Shown in pieces: positions 46,701-58,600 of a stretch of DNA of 64,000 nucleotides; positions within the stretch are counted from its first letter, which is position 1; each line of letters starts with the position of its first letter. A program made the position numbers and the translations under genes. Under the pieces are notes generated by a model. The model made no database searches and was not told the DNA's origin. It was given only the letters and a program-made list of their open reading frames with translations. This stretch comes from Daldinia sp. FL1419 (taxonomy: Eukaryota > Ascomycota > Sordariomycetes > Xylariales > Hypoxylaceae): the NCBI GenBank assembly GCA_025201765.1, contig MU623405.1:1-64000 (forward strand), read 5' to 3'.

Positions 46701-47916
46701 GATCGGAGTGGACCTTCACGCGCTACTCAGCGAGGAAGGCCGCGCAGAGCCGTTTACGTACCCAGAGGTCCAGAGCACTGTTCATAATACAGTTATGACC
46801 GCCTTTTCATCTGCCGAATCCGATCTCTTCTCGACTTACCTCTCCAAACTCCGAACGCTCACTGGTCAAATCACCGATCTGGCGGCTGTTTGTGCCGATC
46901 TATCACAAACGCAAGAGTTTGAGCGTAGCCAAGCACCATGGATTCTTCGTGCGCAGGAACTCAAGGCACTTAAGACGATCCCGATTGATGCCGAGGAAGA
47001 ACTGCGACAACTCAAGGAGCATTACAATGAGGCTCGTCGTACGATTGCTCTGCGTGACGAAAACCTTAGCACAGCTGCTCTCCGTATCGAGACACTCGAG
47101 GCACGAATGCGTGACGCGAACGCAAAGGCATCCCGTATGGCGGACCTTGAAGCGCAGCTCGCAGACGCCCAGAAACTCGTGGAAAGTCTCAAGAAGGATA
47201 TCGAGCAGCAGGATCGCGAGGCCAAGACCCTCGAGGCCGACCGTGACAAGTGGAAGAAGATTGCCGGTGATAGCAGGGCGTTCGGTGACGAGACTGGATC
47301 TAACGGGAGCAGAGCCAAGGCCGGCCAGGAGCGCGCCGTGGCTACGGCTCGTGAGATGGAAGCCCTTAAAAATGATATCGCTAGCTTACAAGCTGCTATC
47401 CGGTATCTCCGTGAGGATAACCGACGTGCGCGCTCTACGGAACAGGCCAGACACGATTGGCTTGCCGAGCCTCTTCAGAAGCCTATCCCCGTTGTGGAGC
47501 AGCGTAGGGCACTCGTCGCTACTGAGGGCAGGGACGCATTAGGTGAGCTTCTAAAGCTCGCTACATCCTCCAAGGTCTACGACTTGAGTGCGTTACCAAA
47601 GGACAAGATGGCGTGGCGTCCTGCGAAGGCAACGCCGCAGTACCATGCTGCTAAGCAAGCTGAGGACTACGCTACCTGGAACAGCTGGCAGGAGTCCGTT
47701 ATCCAGAAGACGAGGCTGGTGCTTAGCGCCGAGGAAGGTAGGAAGAGGCACCAAGATCCCGACCACGCGAAGATGCGGAAAGCCGCTGCGAGACTACAAA
47801 TCAGGCTCCCGGGCGCTGATGGTAAGGTGATACCTGGTTTAGGCGCGAGAGAGGTTCAAATCGTCGGGTCAAGGGAATGGGAAGGGCTGCAGGGTAGACT
47901 TGCTGCGGTCATGTAA
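43786..47916 (+). CDS. ro-3: Dynactin large subunit p150Glued
   Basis: The large dynactin subunit links cytoplasmic dynein to microtubules; in Neurospora its loss (ro-3) gives ropy hyphae and nuclear-distribution defects. Two exons, 43786-44235 and 44302-47916, flank a 66-bp intron (GTACGT to ATAG) and give about 1354 aa. The N-terminal CAP-Gly domain (about 5-70) holds the tubulin-binding GKNDGSVQGERYF. A basic Ser/Pro/Arg-rich microtubule-binding region follows to about 340 with repeated GRPSSV and SPTKSPTK units. A long coiled coil (about 340-680, dynein-intermediate-chain binding) precedes the dynactin helical domain, which includes LFLPESYNADRDSVLALLRF and ANLLHGFVKERV. A second coiled coil lies near 1050-1210, and the tail contains GLGAREVQIVG. 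Length and order match the family. Confidence 0.95.
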
Positions 47917-48306
47917 AAGTATAACATCACATCATTAGGAAGATGAGTTTTTAGGGGTTTTACGTTTACGTCGGGGGAGCGGTCGAGATACCCTTGATTC
48001 ATGGTTGTATCATTACACACAGCTTTTTTTTTTTTTTTTTTTGTGCGGCGTAAACGTGTAGCGCATAGCGCGTAGCAAATACTGAAGTCGGATGCTGATT
48101 ATGATGATGTATCTATGAGTTTGTCTAAATGCTGAGATGTGTTTGTAGGCTCGAGTGGCTCATCAGGGGACTTGAAAGGGGCACATGATATGTCGTGATA
48201 TTGGGAGTTTGGACTCCAACTGATCTCCCTTTTTTATTAGCATCTCTTGTTCTATCTCGACTCGTGTTGTTTCATTAGCTAGGCTTTTCCAAACTCTCCG
48301 CCTCTC
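47917..48306. other. Convergent intergenic spacer
   Basis: A 390-bp tail-to-tail spacer between dynactin and SRP19 with a T run of about 18 at 48026-48043. It should contain both 3' untranslated regions. No gene is seen. Confidence 0.7.
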
Positions 48307-49194
48307 TCAAGCCTTGCCCTTCCCCTTCTTAGCCTTCTTCCCACCCCCTCCGCTCTCCCCAGCACTCGGCCCGGCTCCTCCGAGCCCTCCAAATCCCCCA
48401 AGTCCCTGGCCCAGCATACTCATCATATCAGCCGGGCCTCCACCCCCACCGCCCTGCATCTCCCGCATCATATCCTTAAACGCATTCTCACTGACTCCGC
48501 CTCCCGTCATCGCCGCACTATACGCCGGCAACAACTCGCCCATCTTCCACCCGCGGGGGATCGCGGGGCGAGGCCAGGGCTCGTCGTCGTTCGGGGCGCC
48601 GAGGCCGAGGCCGGGAACGCGCACGCGCCGCAGGGCGTCGCTGGAGTCGGTGGTGGGGTGGGCTTGGAGGTGCTGCGCGACGAGGATGTACAGGTGGTGC
48701 TTGTTCTTGACGGTGGCGGCGTACGGGCTCGCGGCCCCGCTGCTGCTGCCCTTGGACAGCTTCACGCGCACGCGCCCGGGGTTCGCCCAGTCTTTCGGGT
48801 GGATGCGGTGCGCCTCGAAGACGGGGGACAGGCGCAGCGCGGCACATGCCGCGGCGATCTCGCGCGCCAGCGGGTTTTTCACGGCGAGGGTCTTGGGTAC
48901 GCGCCGGCCTTGGGCGCGGGACCGCGTCGCGTCGAAGTACACCGGGTACAGCATTTGGTGGTCTTTTATGTCGCTGGCTTGGACTTGCGGAGGGGGTTGT
49001 TGCAGGGAGGGGCCGCTGGCGCTGGGGAAGGATGGGGGCGCGCGGGAGGAGGAAGATGGGGCGGGAGCGGGAGTGGTGGTGGTTGCTGGGGCTTTTTGTC
49101 GTAGGATGTCGGATTCGACAAAGTCTTCGATGTCCCCTTCGCTGGGGTCGGAGAGGTCGCTGTCGGATACTTCTTCGACGCGGGGATGCGACAT
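48307..49194 (-). CDS. sec65: Signal recognition particle 19-kDa subunit (SRP19/Sec65)
   Basis: SRP19 binds SRP RNA helices 6 and 8 and lets SRP54 join the particle that targets secretory proteins to the ER. This single-exon gene encodes 295 aa. An acidic, Ser/Pro-rich N-terminal extension (about 1-75) precedes the SRP19 fold (about 78-215). The fold contains LYPVYFDATRSRAQGRRVPK, LAVKNPLAREIAAACAALRL, HPKDWANPGRVRVKL and KHHLYILVAQHL, all family blocks. The C-terminal part carries RGWKMGELLPAYSAAM, a Gly/Met-rich segment, and a lysine-rich end KKAKKGKGKA. The gene is notably GC-rich, with G/C at most third positions, compared with its neighbours. A long frame on the opposite strand is a by-product of this composition. 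Confidence 0.92.
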   Translation of the reverse strand: MSHPRVEEVSDSDLSDPSEGDIEDFVESDILRQKAPATTTTPAPAPSSSSRAPPSFPSASGPSLQQPPPQVQASDIKDHQMLYPVYFDATRSRAQGRRVPKTLAVKNPLAREIAAACAALRLSPVFEAHRIHPKDWANPGRVRVKLSKGSSSGAASPYAATVKNKHHLYILVAQHLQAHPTTDSSDALRRVRVPGLGLGAPNDDEPWPRPAIPRGWKMGELLPAYSAAMTGGGVSENAFKDMMREMQGGGGGGPADMMSMLGQGLGGFGGLGGAGPSAGESGGGGKKAKKGKGKA

Positions 49195-50557
49195 GGTGGT
49201 GGTGAGTGCGGAGGGTAATTGCTATGTGTGTAGGTAGTAGGTACCTAGGTATATATTCTGGTTGCTAAGACGGGGACCTAGTATCTAATCTACTAGGTTA
49301 GGTATTATTGTTCCTTCCTCGTTGATTAGGTATTTCGGATTATGTAAATGCTGATTAGGCTCGTAATAGGTGCCTTAAAAGGTAATCCAACCTTATTAAT
49401 GTTGAATCTGATATCGGATCTTGAATTTTGTATGTGGGGTACCTGGTACCCGTGTCCTTTTTGGGTGGAACATGGAATTGGAAAATGGATTGACGTTGAG
49501 CTTCCCAGGTAGTGGGGTAGAAGCGCTAGCCCTCTATTGGCAAAGGAGACTGCCCTGCTGCAGCCCAGTGGAGAAATGCTCTTCCATCACCGTAAGCCGC
49601 ATTGAACCTTAGGTTGGTAGGTACCTACTACTTACCTACCTACCTATGTTAATACCCGGGTATAACCTTAAGTATCGACGGTACGGCAACTGCGTCGGTG
49701 ATGATAGCCTTTTATTATTCATTTTTAGACTTTAGTAACTAGGTATCGTACATAGAACTTGACTTGCATATGATAGCTTATTTTAGCTTATTTTAGCTTC
49801 AAAGTTAATTAACTTTTATCTACATTATCGAATAATTCATGAGGATTCAGGAATCATCCATAGAGAACCAATAGAGGATTATTCCAAAGTATCGTACGTT
49901 ATTAAGAATTACCAGTCCACACCATCTCAAAGGTCTTTCTTGGTAGCTCCTCTAAAGCTCGAGTCTGGGCTCGTCTCATAAGGTACCAAGGACGGGACGA
50001 CTCCCGAGTTCCCCAATTTCATATAAGAGAACCCCAAGATGGGCACTACACACCCGCCATTAATAATCTCCCACCAGCTATGTTACGACGGTTCACATGA
50101 CCGATATCCGCCGCGGTTGAGTGGTTGAGTGGTTAGGAAGCCATCCTACCAGATCTCGTTGGCCGTCGCATTCGCAACGCTCGCCGCCTTCTATCCCACA
50201 TCTATAATCAACCTTCTCATCGTTCAAATGCCGATATCGTGGGAATGGATCAACCGAGGTGACTGGACCGTTTATATTATAACCGGTGGTTATGGTTATA
50301 TGCAGTGAGACGTGAACTATCGCAACGTCTATCTCGTCTACATTAAGTGCCCAGCATAACATGACGTTGCAGAGCTAGCTAGCCCCCCGCCCTTGTAAAT
50401 TGTTCTCGAACCGCGGGAGTGGATAGATAGGAAAATGATGGCGAGTAGCTAGATGCTGTATATATGAGCTTACTACTTTAGAGTATCAGAGGATAAGAAT
50501 CCTACCTACCTATGTATGTCGTCGAATGCCAGTATTGGCATCTATTAAGAAGCTAAA
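49195..50557. other. Divergent intergenic, SRP19 and P450 promoters
   Basis: About 1.4 kb between two divergent genes. It is rich in TAGGTA/TACCTA repeats, with AGGTACCT at 49239 and 49619. A small frame at 49421-49612 and one at 50093-50362 (minus) match nothing known. No gene is supported. Confidence 0.6.
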
Positions 50558-52198
50558 ATGTCGGTAGGCCTTACTGCACTCGTATCTCCGTTCCTGAGAG
50601 CCTCTTTCAAAGAGGTTCTGGTCTTCTCTGTTCTATTGGTAGGATTAGCCAGACAATCAACTCAAGTTTATATCTGCTAAACCTCTTAAAAGTTGCTAGC
50701 ACTAGGAATCACCAAGGCCATTTATAACGTATTCTTCCACCCGTTGGCCCCTATACCAGGCCCGAAGCTATACGCCGTCTCGCCCCTTCCCATAAGTTGG
50801 TCCCGAGCTCAGGGTAGAATCCCCTATACGTTTGCCGAGCTACACGAGAAATATGGCCCTATCGTACGTGTCAGTCCCGACGAGGTCTCTTGCGCAGGCC
50901 CTACATCATTCAAGGACATATACGGCCCTCGCTTCGGTAAAGGGGGACCCTTAACCCGCGATTCACGGGCTGCACCGCTCTTAGAGAAATTCGGCGCCGT
51001 GGGTATGTTTCAGGCAGGAGTGCAGGAGCATGCTAGGATACGTCGTCAGCTTAACCCTGCATTCTCCGAAAAGGCTTCACGCGAACAAGAGCCTCTAGTG
51101 ATGGGATACATCGACTCTATGATCAGAAAGCTACGCGATGCCTCGGCGAAAGGAGATCCTGTGGATGTTGAAAAGTATACGATGTGGGCAACTTTTGATA
51201 TCCAAGGCGACCTAGTATTCGGCGAAGACGCTTTTAAATGTATCGAGAAAGAGCAGTACCACCCTTGGATCAAAATCAGCATGGCTTACTTCACGTCGGG
51301 CGTTTACACACATGCTCTCAACGACATATCCTCTTGGGCGCTATGGATTTGGCAAAAATTCTTTATCCCCAAAAGCTTCGCGGATGCACAGGAGTATCAT
51401 CTTAGAACTACCCTAGACCTGGTGGACAAGAGGATGGCAGTCGAGAAGACAGATCATCCCGACTACATGTCATTCGTTTTCAACGAAAGCAAAGCCGGCG
51501 AAGTCCTCACCAAAGAGCAGATGTACGCCAATGCTCAGATGTTAGTTACAGCTGGATCGGAGACGGTAGCGACGGCCTCTGCTACTACCCTTTTCCTCCT
51601 GCTTACCCATCCGGACGCTATGGATAGGGCTAAGCGTGAAATCCGATCTACGTTCAAGTCGGAGAAGGACATCACGGCCTCTTCCGTAGTTAACCTGCCG
51701 TACCTCTTAGCCGCAATCGACGAGTCTATGCGGGTTTGGCCTCCTGTTGCAACATCGTTTAATCCCCGAATAGTGCCGTCTGGGGGGTGCGTTGCGGACG
51801 GTTATTTCCTGCCCGAAGGCTCTATTATCGGCATCCATAACCATGCCGTCGGCCGTTTAGAGACCTACTTCAAAGATGCGAAGAAATTCGCCCCTGAGCG
51901 CTGGCTAGGCGATGAGAGATATGCTAATGATTCACGGGAACTCTTCCAGGTATGTCTGATACCTACTCGTTTTCTCAGCCTAAGTAACAATATTGACTAT
52001 CCGCAGCCTTTCAGTTCCGGGCCCCTAAACTGTCTCGGACTCACGATGGGACGCATGGAGACCCGGGTCATCTTAGCCAAGCTCATCCGCAACTTTGACA
52101 TCGTATTGATGCCCCAATGTAGAAATTGGCTTGAAAACCAGAAAAACTATATCGCCTGGCATAAACCCCCGCTAATGGTTAAGTTGACACCAGTGTAG
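50558..52198 (+). CDS. Cytochrome P450 monooxygenase
   Basis: A class II, membrane-anchored fungal P450 of about 509 aa. Three exons, 50558-50638, 50693-51949 and 52007-52198, flank introns of 54 bp (GTAGGA, TGCTAAAC, AAG) and 57 bp (GTATGT to GCAG). The first exon supplies the N-terminal anchor VLVFSVLLLLALGI, leading into the hinge FFHPLAPIPGPK. Helix I has AGSETV at 314-319, the K-helix ExxR is ESMR at 371-374, and the meander has FAPERW. The heme loop is FSSGPLNCLG with proximal Cys455; the usual Arg two residues before Cys is Leu453. Its FFHPLAPIPGPK hinge resembles CYP65-type proteins, but the CYP family is not assigned. The second intron is in frame and stop-free. No other biosynthetic gene is adjacent, so no pathway can be named. 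Confidence 0.92.
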
Positions 52199-54492
52199 GA
52201 GAAGTCTGTTAGTCCACGGCACGTATCTTATCCAATTATCGTACTGTCTTTGGAGGAATGCATATGCAGATGTGCTGGCCATCCCGGTATCGATTTCTCT
52301 GCCGTGTTGATTACTATTCAACAAGGGCAGCTCATGTCTGTATAGATTTTACCATGATGTATCGAGTCTACATTCGCCGTAAAGCTATTAATTACCAACC
52401 TATCATAAGTATTTCTCCCATAACGAGTAATGACGATGTCGAAGCCCGCTGAGGTTTAATCAGAAGTAAGACAAACTACTTCGCCGATCTCTTCCCGTGA
52501 TCTCGGTCCCGTTCCCGCGCAGGTCGGGACACTAGGATGTATGCAACGCCGCTGAATGTGATCTGTACGACTTTCTCTGCAGCACCTGGTACTCCAGTCC
52601 TAGACCGGACCTTAACCCTGCGTGGCCACGGCGCCCCAACGCACACTTAGTCTAATAGATAACCGGATTGTAGAACCCGTGTGCTGGCTACGTTGACTAG
52701 ACTTCATTGGCGGGAGAATGAGAGAATAAGGTGGATAGATGTATGCACGATTCCTATATGCTTAGGATCGGTGATCGTGTGTCTAGCTCTAGAGCGATCG
52801 CCCGGTTTTGATGTATGCCGTCGCGCCACCGCGGTGTTGTTGATGGGGAAGCTGTTGAGACAGTCCGTGTGAGGTAAAGGGGGGAGTATGATTTGCAATG
52901 TCTCTTTCATACCGGTCTATGCATACGTTATTTCTTTAGGAATTGCGATCCGAACGTCGAGAGCTACGGCATCCCTTATGGAGTATGGTTACTCCCATTG
53001 GGTGTTACACGACGTCTACCTAGTCGAAGTTTCCCATGCTCTTCCGGACGCCCATAGTATATCCTTCGCCTGTAGATCGATGTATAAGGAAATACAGCGA
53101 GCCGTGTATGCTACTTGGAAGTTGTACAGACGGGTGCATATGGCGCACGACTATCATATGACACGGCTGGGTTAATAAACATTACTCACTAGATCTCTGC
53201 AAGACTGACTTCCTACATAGTATCAACACGCCATACCACTGCAAATACAAGGATGTCGTAGACAGGCGGTGTGGGGCGAGGGGAGATGCTCTTCAGCCTC
53301 CTCCCCATAAGACAAGAGAATTCTACGCCGTGTGGATTATAGGCTCTTCTCGAGCCTTTGCTTTGTCCGACTAAGACACGGCAAAGATAGGTGCAGTTCG
53401 ATCGCAAGATGTTACTGGACCTCGCGGCCAGCCCCATTCATTATTTTCCTTTTTCCTTTTTCTTTATAGTGAACCGGTGGAAGACGTAACGGGAAGAAAG
53501 ATTCGACGCTTGCTCGTTAGAAGTTAGGAGGAATACCTTTGTACGCGCAGCCCTATACAGGCGGGTTCTTGTCCCGATGCGTAGTAATCCCGAGTCTCGT
53601 GCGGCTGAGCGGTCTTATGAGTGGTCTTACGTAGGTAGTAGTAATACGTGCGTATCGTCTAATCCTTGTGGACTTGAGTAGTGTAGCCTGTAGGTTTGCG
53701 TAAATGATAACCGTCGAGTATTAGGGCCTTGGTAAATTCGGTAGGTAGGTACCTAACCTAGGTACTTATGAGGTACAAACCCCTTCTAACTACCTCTTTT
53801 AACTAAGGTTAGCTAACCTAGTTAGTTATCACTTTAAAGAAAGGAGAGTGAGGACTACCTAATATTCCTACTAAGGTTAGGTAATGCAGGCCGCCGCAAA
53901 TAAATAGACTTCCGACAGATGTTAGGTAATATGGAACAGGACAAGCATTAGGTATAGCTCGGTATATACATAGCTCGGTACATAGCTCAGTTCATAGGTA
54001 GCTCGATACATAGCTCGGTACAAGATCAACTCTATATATTTTCCGTCATGAAATGACAGGTCCAAGACATCGCACCTATCGCATTTGGTGTGGTTTACCC
54101 TCTATACCACTTATATCGCACATGTGAGTTTGGCAAAACTCATTAAGATTACATATTTACAACCAAGAAGAAACCCCCCCCACTTTGATGTCCTGTGGAC
54201 ATGCACCTTGGTTTTTACCTGGTTTAACCCCTCCCCTCCATCGACTTTGCAAAGAACATACCCGGTTATCAAGTCAGATCCCTTTCCGTGCTTTCCATGT
54301 CCGATCCTATGCAACCGTTGAATAAGAACCGTGCCGGCTCCCTTATGCCTAACGTTCCCTTAATGAAATAAGACTCTTCGCACACACTATGCCCGCCATA
54401 ATTTCACCGCGTCCAGGCCTGTATAGATCTACACACGACTATCCGCTAACGGACAGTTGCGATCCCCATGCTTAGGAAATAATATTTGCACC
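52199..54492. other. Gene-poor stretch, weak relics only
   Basis: 2.3 kb without a convincing gene. Frames at 52681-52872 and 52888-53175 (+) read partly like protein; the first has ENERIRWIDVCTI, which faintly resembles the HET-domain core, but no full domain is present. A degenerate AGCTCGGTA repeat lies at 53953-54024 and AGGTACCT at 53747. Confidence 0.5.
53953..54024. repeat. Degenerate 12- to 16-bp tandem repeat
   Basis: Five imperfect units built on ATAGCTCGGTAC, intergenic. Confidence 0.8.
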
Positions 54493-55660
54493 TTAGGTGC
54501 TCTTCGGCTTCGGCAAACCAGCCGCTCTTCGCGACTTGACGTCGCCTTCGGCGAGCCATCTGCTTGCCTTGACAAGCTGGAGGATATTGAGGAATTGCTT
54601 CAAGGCCATGATTGGAGCGCTAACCCCGGCAAGAACCCATGGGAAAGTTGAGTCCATCTTGTTTGCGCGGGCCATCTCTAGGGCACCGGCGCTATAAGGG
54701 TTGGTGAACAGCTGGCTCAGGACTGAACTATTAACCTCGGCCCCAGTTTGGATAGCAGTGGCTTTCGATTCGCCGAGGGGCTCGAGGAGCTGTGGCGACA
54801 AGAGGGGCGAGGAGAACGATAGTAGGTACAAGGCAATGAAGAAGACCTCGTTAAGAGCGCAGCAAATGAAGAGAACAGTCTACGATCTGGTAAGCTAAAT
54901 CGCAAGGCAATGCTCCAAGAAACGGAAGAAACAAACCTTGTTAGTGTAGTAAATATTTAATAGCCAACTTCGTGACTTATCTACGTTCTTGTGGCTCGTG
55001 TCCGAACCGTTCATAGCCAATGTGGCGTACATATGCATATAGTGACTTGCGAAGTCGATCGAAATTAAACCCTGGAATACGATCGCCCATCGCGGGAAGG
55101 CGGAGGATAGGAAGACGAGTAAGCATGAGGTAGTGCATCGATCCGTTACCATGTCTAGCACAGCGCCGAATTTTGTTGATTGCTGGAAGTATCGAGCCGC
55201 GTAACCATCGAGAGCATCGAGGAGACACGAAATACTATAGAGGATGGAGCATGTTCGCGGGTGCAGAGGCATATAGTATAAGGATGCGATAGCTAGAACA
55301 ATGCGAGAATAACCTATAATTTTCAAGCTCCTAGGTTAGCTCAAGCTGCAGTCTCGACAATTTTCTTGTAAAACACCGCCAAGTGTAACCAACAGCAGTT
55401 CTGTTCGAACTGAGTAAGCGCATACCTATAATGTTGGGCCAAAATAGAAAGATATTTTCCTTTGGATAATCGTCGGCCTTAGAGTCTAACGATGCAATAG
55501 CGCTACCGTTACCATTGCTAACAGCTTTATTGGTGTTACTAGCGTCGCCGTTACCGTTCATGGTGGCTTCGGGCTGGTTGATAGTGTCGTCAGCCACGTT
55601 GGCCGTAGATTCTGCCGCTGATGCCAAAGCGGCCTGCCGCCTGGTTCGCCTTTCGGACAT
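54493..55660 (-). CDS. PIS1: Phosphatidylinositol synthase (CDP-DAG:inositol transferase)
   Basis: PIS1 transfers a phosphatidyl group from CDP-diacylglycerol to myo-inositol at the ER and is the only known route to PI in fungi. Three exons, 55660-55426, 55313-54937 and 54879-54493, flank introns of 112 bp and 57 bp and give about 332 aa. The CDP-alcohol phosphotransferase motif lies at 111-136, with D111, D114, G115, A118, R119, G128, D132 and D136 all present. PNIIGYSRIVLA and the Asp motif start the membrane domain. YYTNKTVLFICCALNE joins exons 2 and 3 as in yeast Pis1. The first 70 residues are a hydrophilic Asn/Ala-rich extension beyond the 220-aa yeast protein. The last 100 residues contain further membrane segments and a basic end. 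The gene ends in a basic, Lys/Arg-rich tail AGLPKPKST. Confidence 0.94.
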
Positions 55661-58600
55661 GGTGGCTTCTCTTCAAATGCGACGAAAATATACACAGAAG
55701 GAAGTAGATGACGTGGTATTGATTTGGAAGCTGAAAAAAGGGTGATCGGGTTTGGCGCTCAGCTGAGTCGCACCGGAGTGCTGAGGTGCCGCTCGGATGG
55801 TGTGATATGAATAGTGGTTTGATAACTCACTCTCCCGCGAAAGAACGTGGAAGAGGGACGGAGGACGGGAGAGCGTTGGAATTATTCAGTAAAGGAATGC
55901 GACCGCGAAATAGATGCATAGAATAAAGAAAATCAAGTCGAGTACCTAATCGAGCCCCCAAAAAATATCAAAGGAAGAAAAGTCGAGATGATGTGATAAG
56001 AAGACATAAAAAAGTGACCCTTTCGGCTGAGTCGGGAACAGAGGTCTTCTAGAAATCTTGCCAGTTGACCGGGGCTGTCAAGTCTGCCCAGGTAGTCTGT
56101 CCAGGTATGTAGTTTGCCCAGGTTTATGCCCAGGGCTTAGTGCTTCGCAGCTGTGAAAATGACAGAGCTATCGAGGCTGTCCGGGCTGTTAGACTGACAG
56201 ACCCGCAATTATTTAATCAAAAAAAATGATTACCTAGATCAAATGTTAATGTTAAAAAAAGAGATAAGGCTGCAGGAGCCCTCTCCCTCTACCTCCTCAT
56301 GTCTACATCATGTACATCACGTATGTAATGTACGTAATGTATGGACCTTTTTAAGTAATTTGAACTTTATTATTAAACTTATTGCATGTAATATGATCAA
56401 CTACCAATTATTTCAAACATTGTGGAAGTTTCTAAGGGTGGTAGGCAAGTTTCACGTTAACCTAGATAAGTACCTACATTAGATACTTGTACGTACCTAA
56501 GGTTGTGTTCCCGAGGTCAGGACATCCCCAAACAAGTACGATACATACATGCATATCGATATTTCAATGATAACATTAGCAATTTTCGTTCTCGCAAATC
56601 CTTGCTTATTACTTCCATCTTCCCGAAATTCCAACCTTCGCATATCGTAGATATATATAGTCTTTATACCATATCTTATCGACATATACTTACACCTGCG
56701 TTAGGAATAGTTTGTCTCGTTTGAGAAATTCATTTTCCGTACCCAATAGTATTGTAATGTTGTATGGAGTAGATTGGCTCCGACCCGAATGTGAATGTGC
56801 TATCCGCTAGATATGGTGCATGCAGATGTGACGTCGTTTTGTCTCTCACAGCTTGCTACGGTGCTATGTCGTGCGATCACAGCATCTGCTTCAGATATAT
56901 ACCTATATATATATATATGTTCAACCGAACACTCGTTCGAAAACTTGCCCAACTTGAGAACGTCCCCTCTAAGATATATATAAATATAGGTAGGCTATAC
57001 TTATAGGAGATCGAGTTATTAGACATAGATCTTCCCTCTAGGTTAGGAGACTAGGTCGGGAACATCAATAGTAGGTACGTAGTTTAGGTGTACGCTATCC
57101 CCGATGATACCTTTTAATACAACCTTAAAAGTTCCCCTCCCGAATTCGTGTAGTGTTCAAGTGGATGGTTCTAATGCTTTAAAAAAAGACTGGCTGCTAC
57201 CTTGAATATGTACGAGCCCATCAGGTTTCCTTGCTTGGGTTGTTTTAGAGAGCTGGTCTTAAGGAAGAAGGATGCAGATAGAAACGTTCGTGCCCCAATC
57301 GATGGGTTATTCGATATCGTTTCGCCCTATAATAGGAGATGGTTATCGTTCAGCAATGGGATCCGACAAGGCTCTAGAAACGGAACCCCACCATCGAAGC
57401 CGGTGGGATTCACTACGCACATCTTTTTCTTCTTCTTCTTTTTTTCTTTTTTTCTCTTTTTTTCTTTAGGGGCTTTTTCCGTGTTGCCTAGGTACCTATT
57501 TAGGTTCCCTATTTAGAATTTTAGCTCTGTATTTCCCACCTTCACCCTATTATTAGCCTAAGGGTATCGCATATACATTATCATTTATACATGTGAGTTT
57601 CAATTGATGCATGCGTACGTAGTTCTTACTGTAATTGGTTATGTGAACCTTATAAACCTTGCTCTAGTTATATAAAGGATGGCCTTATTACCTTCTGAGA
57701 ACCACTCCTTTTTCCCCTTACCTTACTTTATGTACATGTAGCCAGCGCATCAAGTCTTGTCGCACATCGCCTATTTCGCATACTTGATGTGGTATCTGAT
57801 ACTAGGTTAGGTACTTTGGTACGTGGAGTCTTTTTTTCGATCGTCACCACAAGAATCGTTAGGGAAATACTGCAGATTATTCCACTGTCTTAAGATAGTG
57901 GCTGCTAACCTTATTAGTCTGCATTGCAACCACTTTGACGCCACCAAGTCTCATCCTCGGACAATCTTAAAGTATAGGTAGGCCCCTACATACATGTATG
58001 GATGCCAGAGCATATATAAAGTATTACCAGAACATTGCCTATAATGTACGTATATCCTAGGTTAGCTAGGTAGGTTAGTATAATGGCTGCGGAATCGAAG
58101 AGGGATTAGCTATAAGAAGCACGTACGTATATGTACATAGGTATTACATAGGTAGGTAGGTAGGTAACCTCTTACCGACGCACGACTAACCATTCGCCCA
58201 ATTCATTGTTACACATGCATATAGCACCGTACATATCTTGTAGGTAGAACCTGAATAATACATGTAATAACCATGTACGTTCCCCCATTCGAATACCCAT
58301 TCGCAATATCCCACTCGCATACCTACCTCGTACAAGAAGCTGCTACGTACAAAACCCACATTCTATTCTCACCTAAATCCCACTTTACTACTCTAACTGT
58401 GCCGCGTTCCTCCCACTGCTTCATTGTAAAAATACATCAATGTTCCTCCATGCCAGTTTCTAATTGATAACCAACAGCACCAAGCTTAAGAGTCTCGACT
58501 TATAAGTCAATTCCAAGTCGAATATATCCTAGGAAGCCAATTGGTTTACTAATTTAAACATTAAACATCTGACACAGATGTTTCTATGTTAATAAGCCGG

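Noticed and set aside
48314..49237. 307-aa open frame antisense to SRP19
   Set aside because: It is a by-product of the GC-rich composition of SRP19. It is Pro/Gly/Arg-rich, matches nothing, and the opposite strand has clear family motifs.
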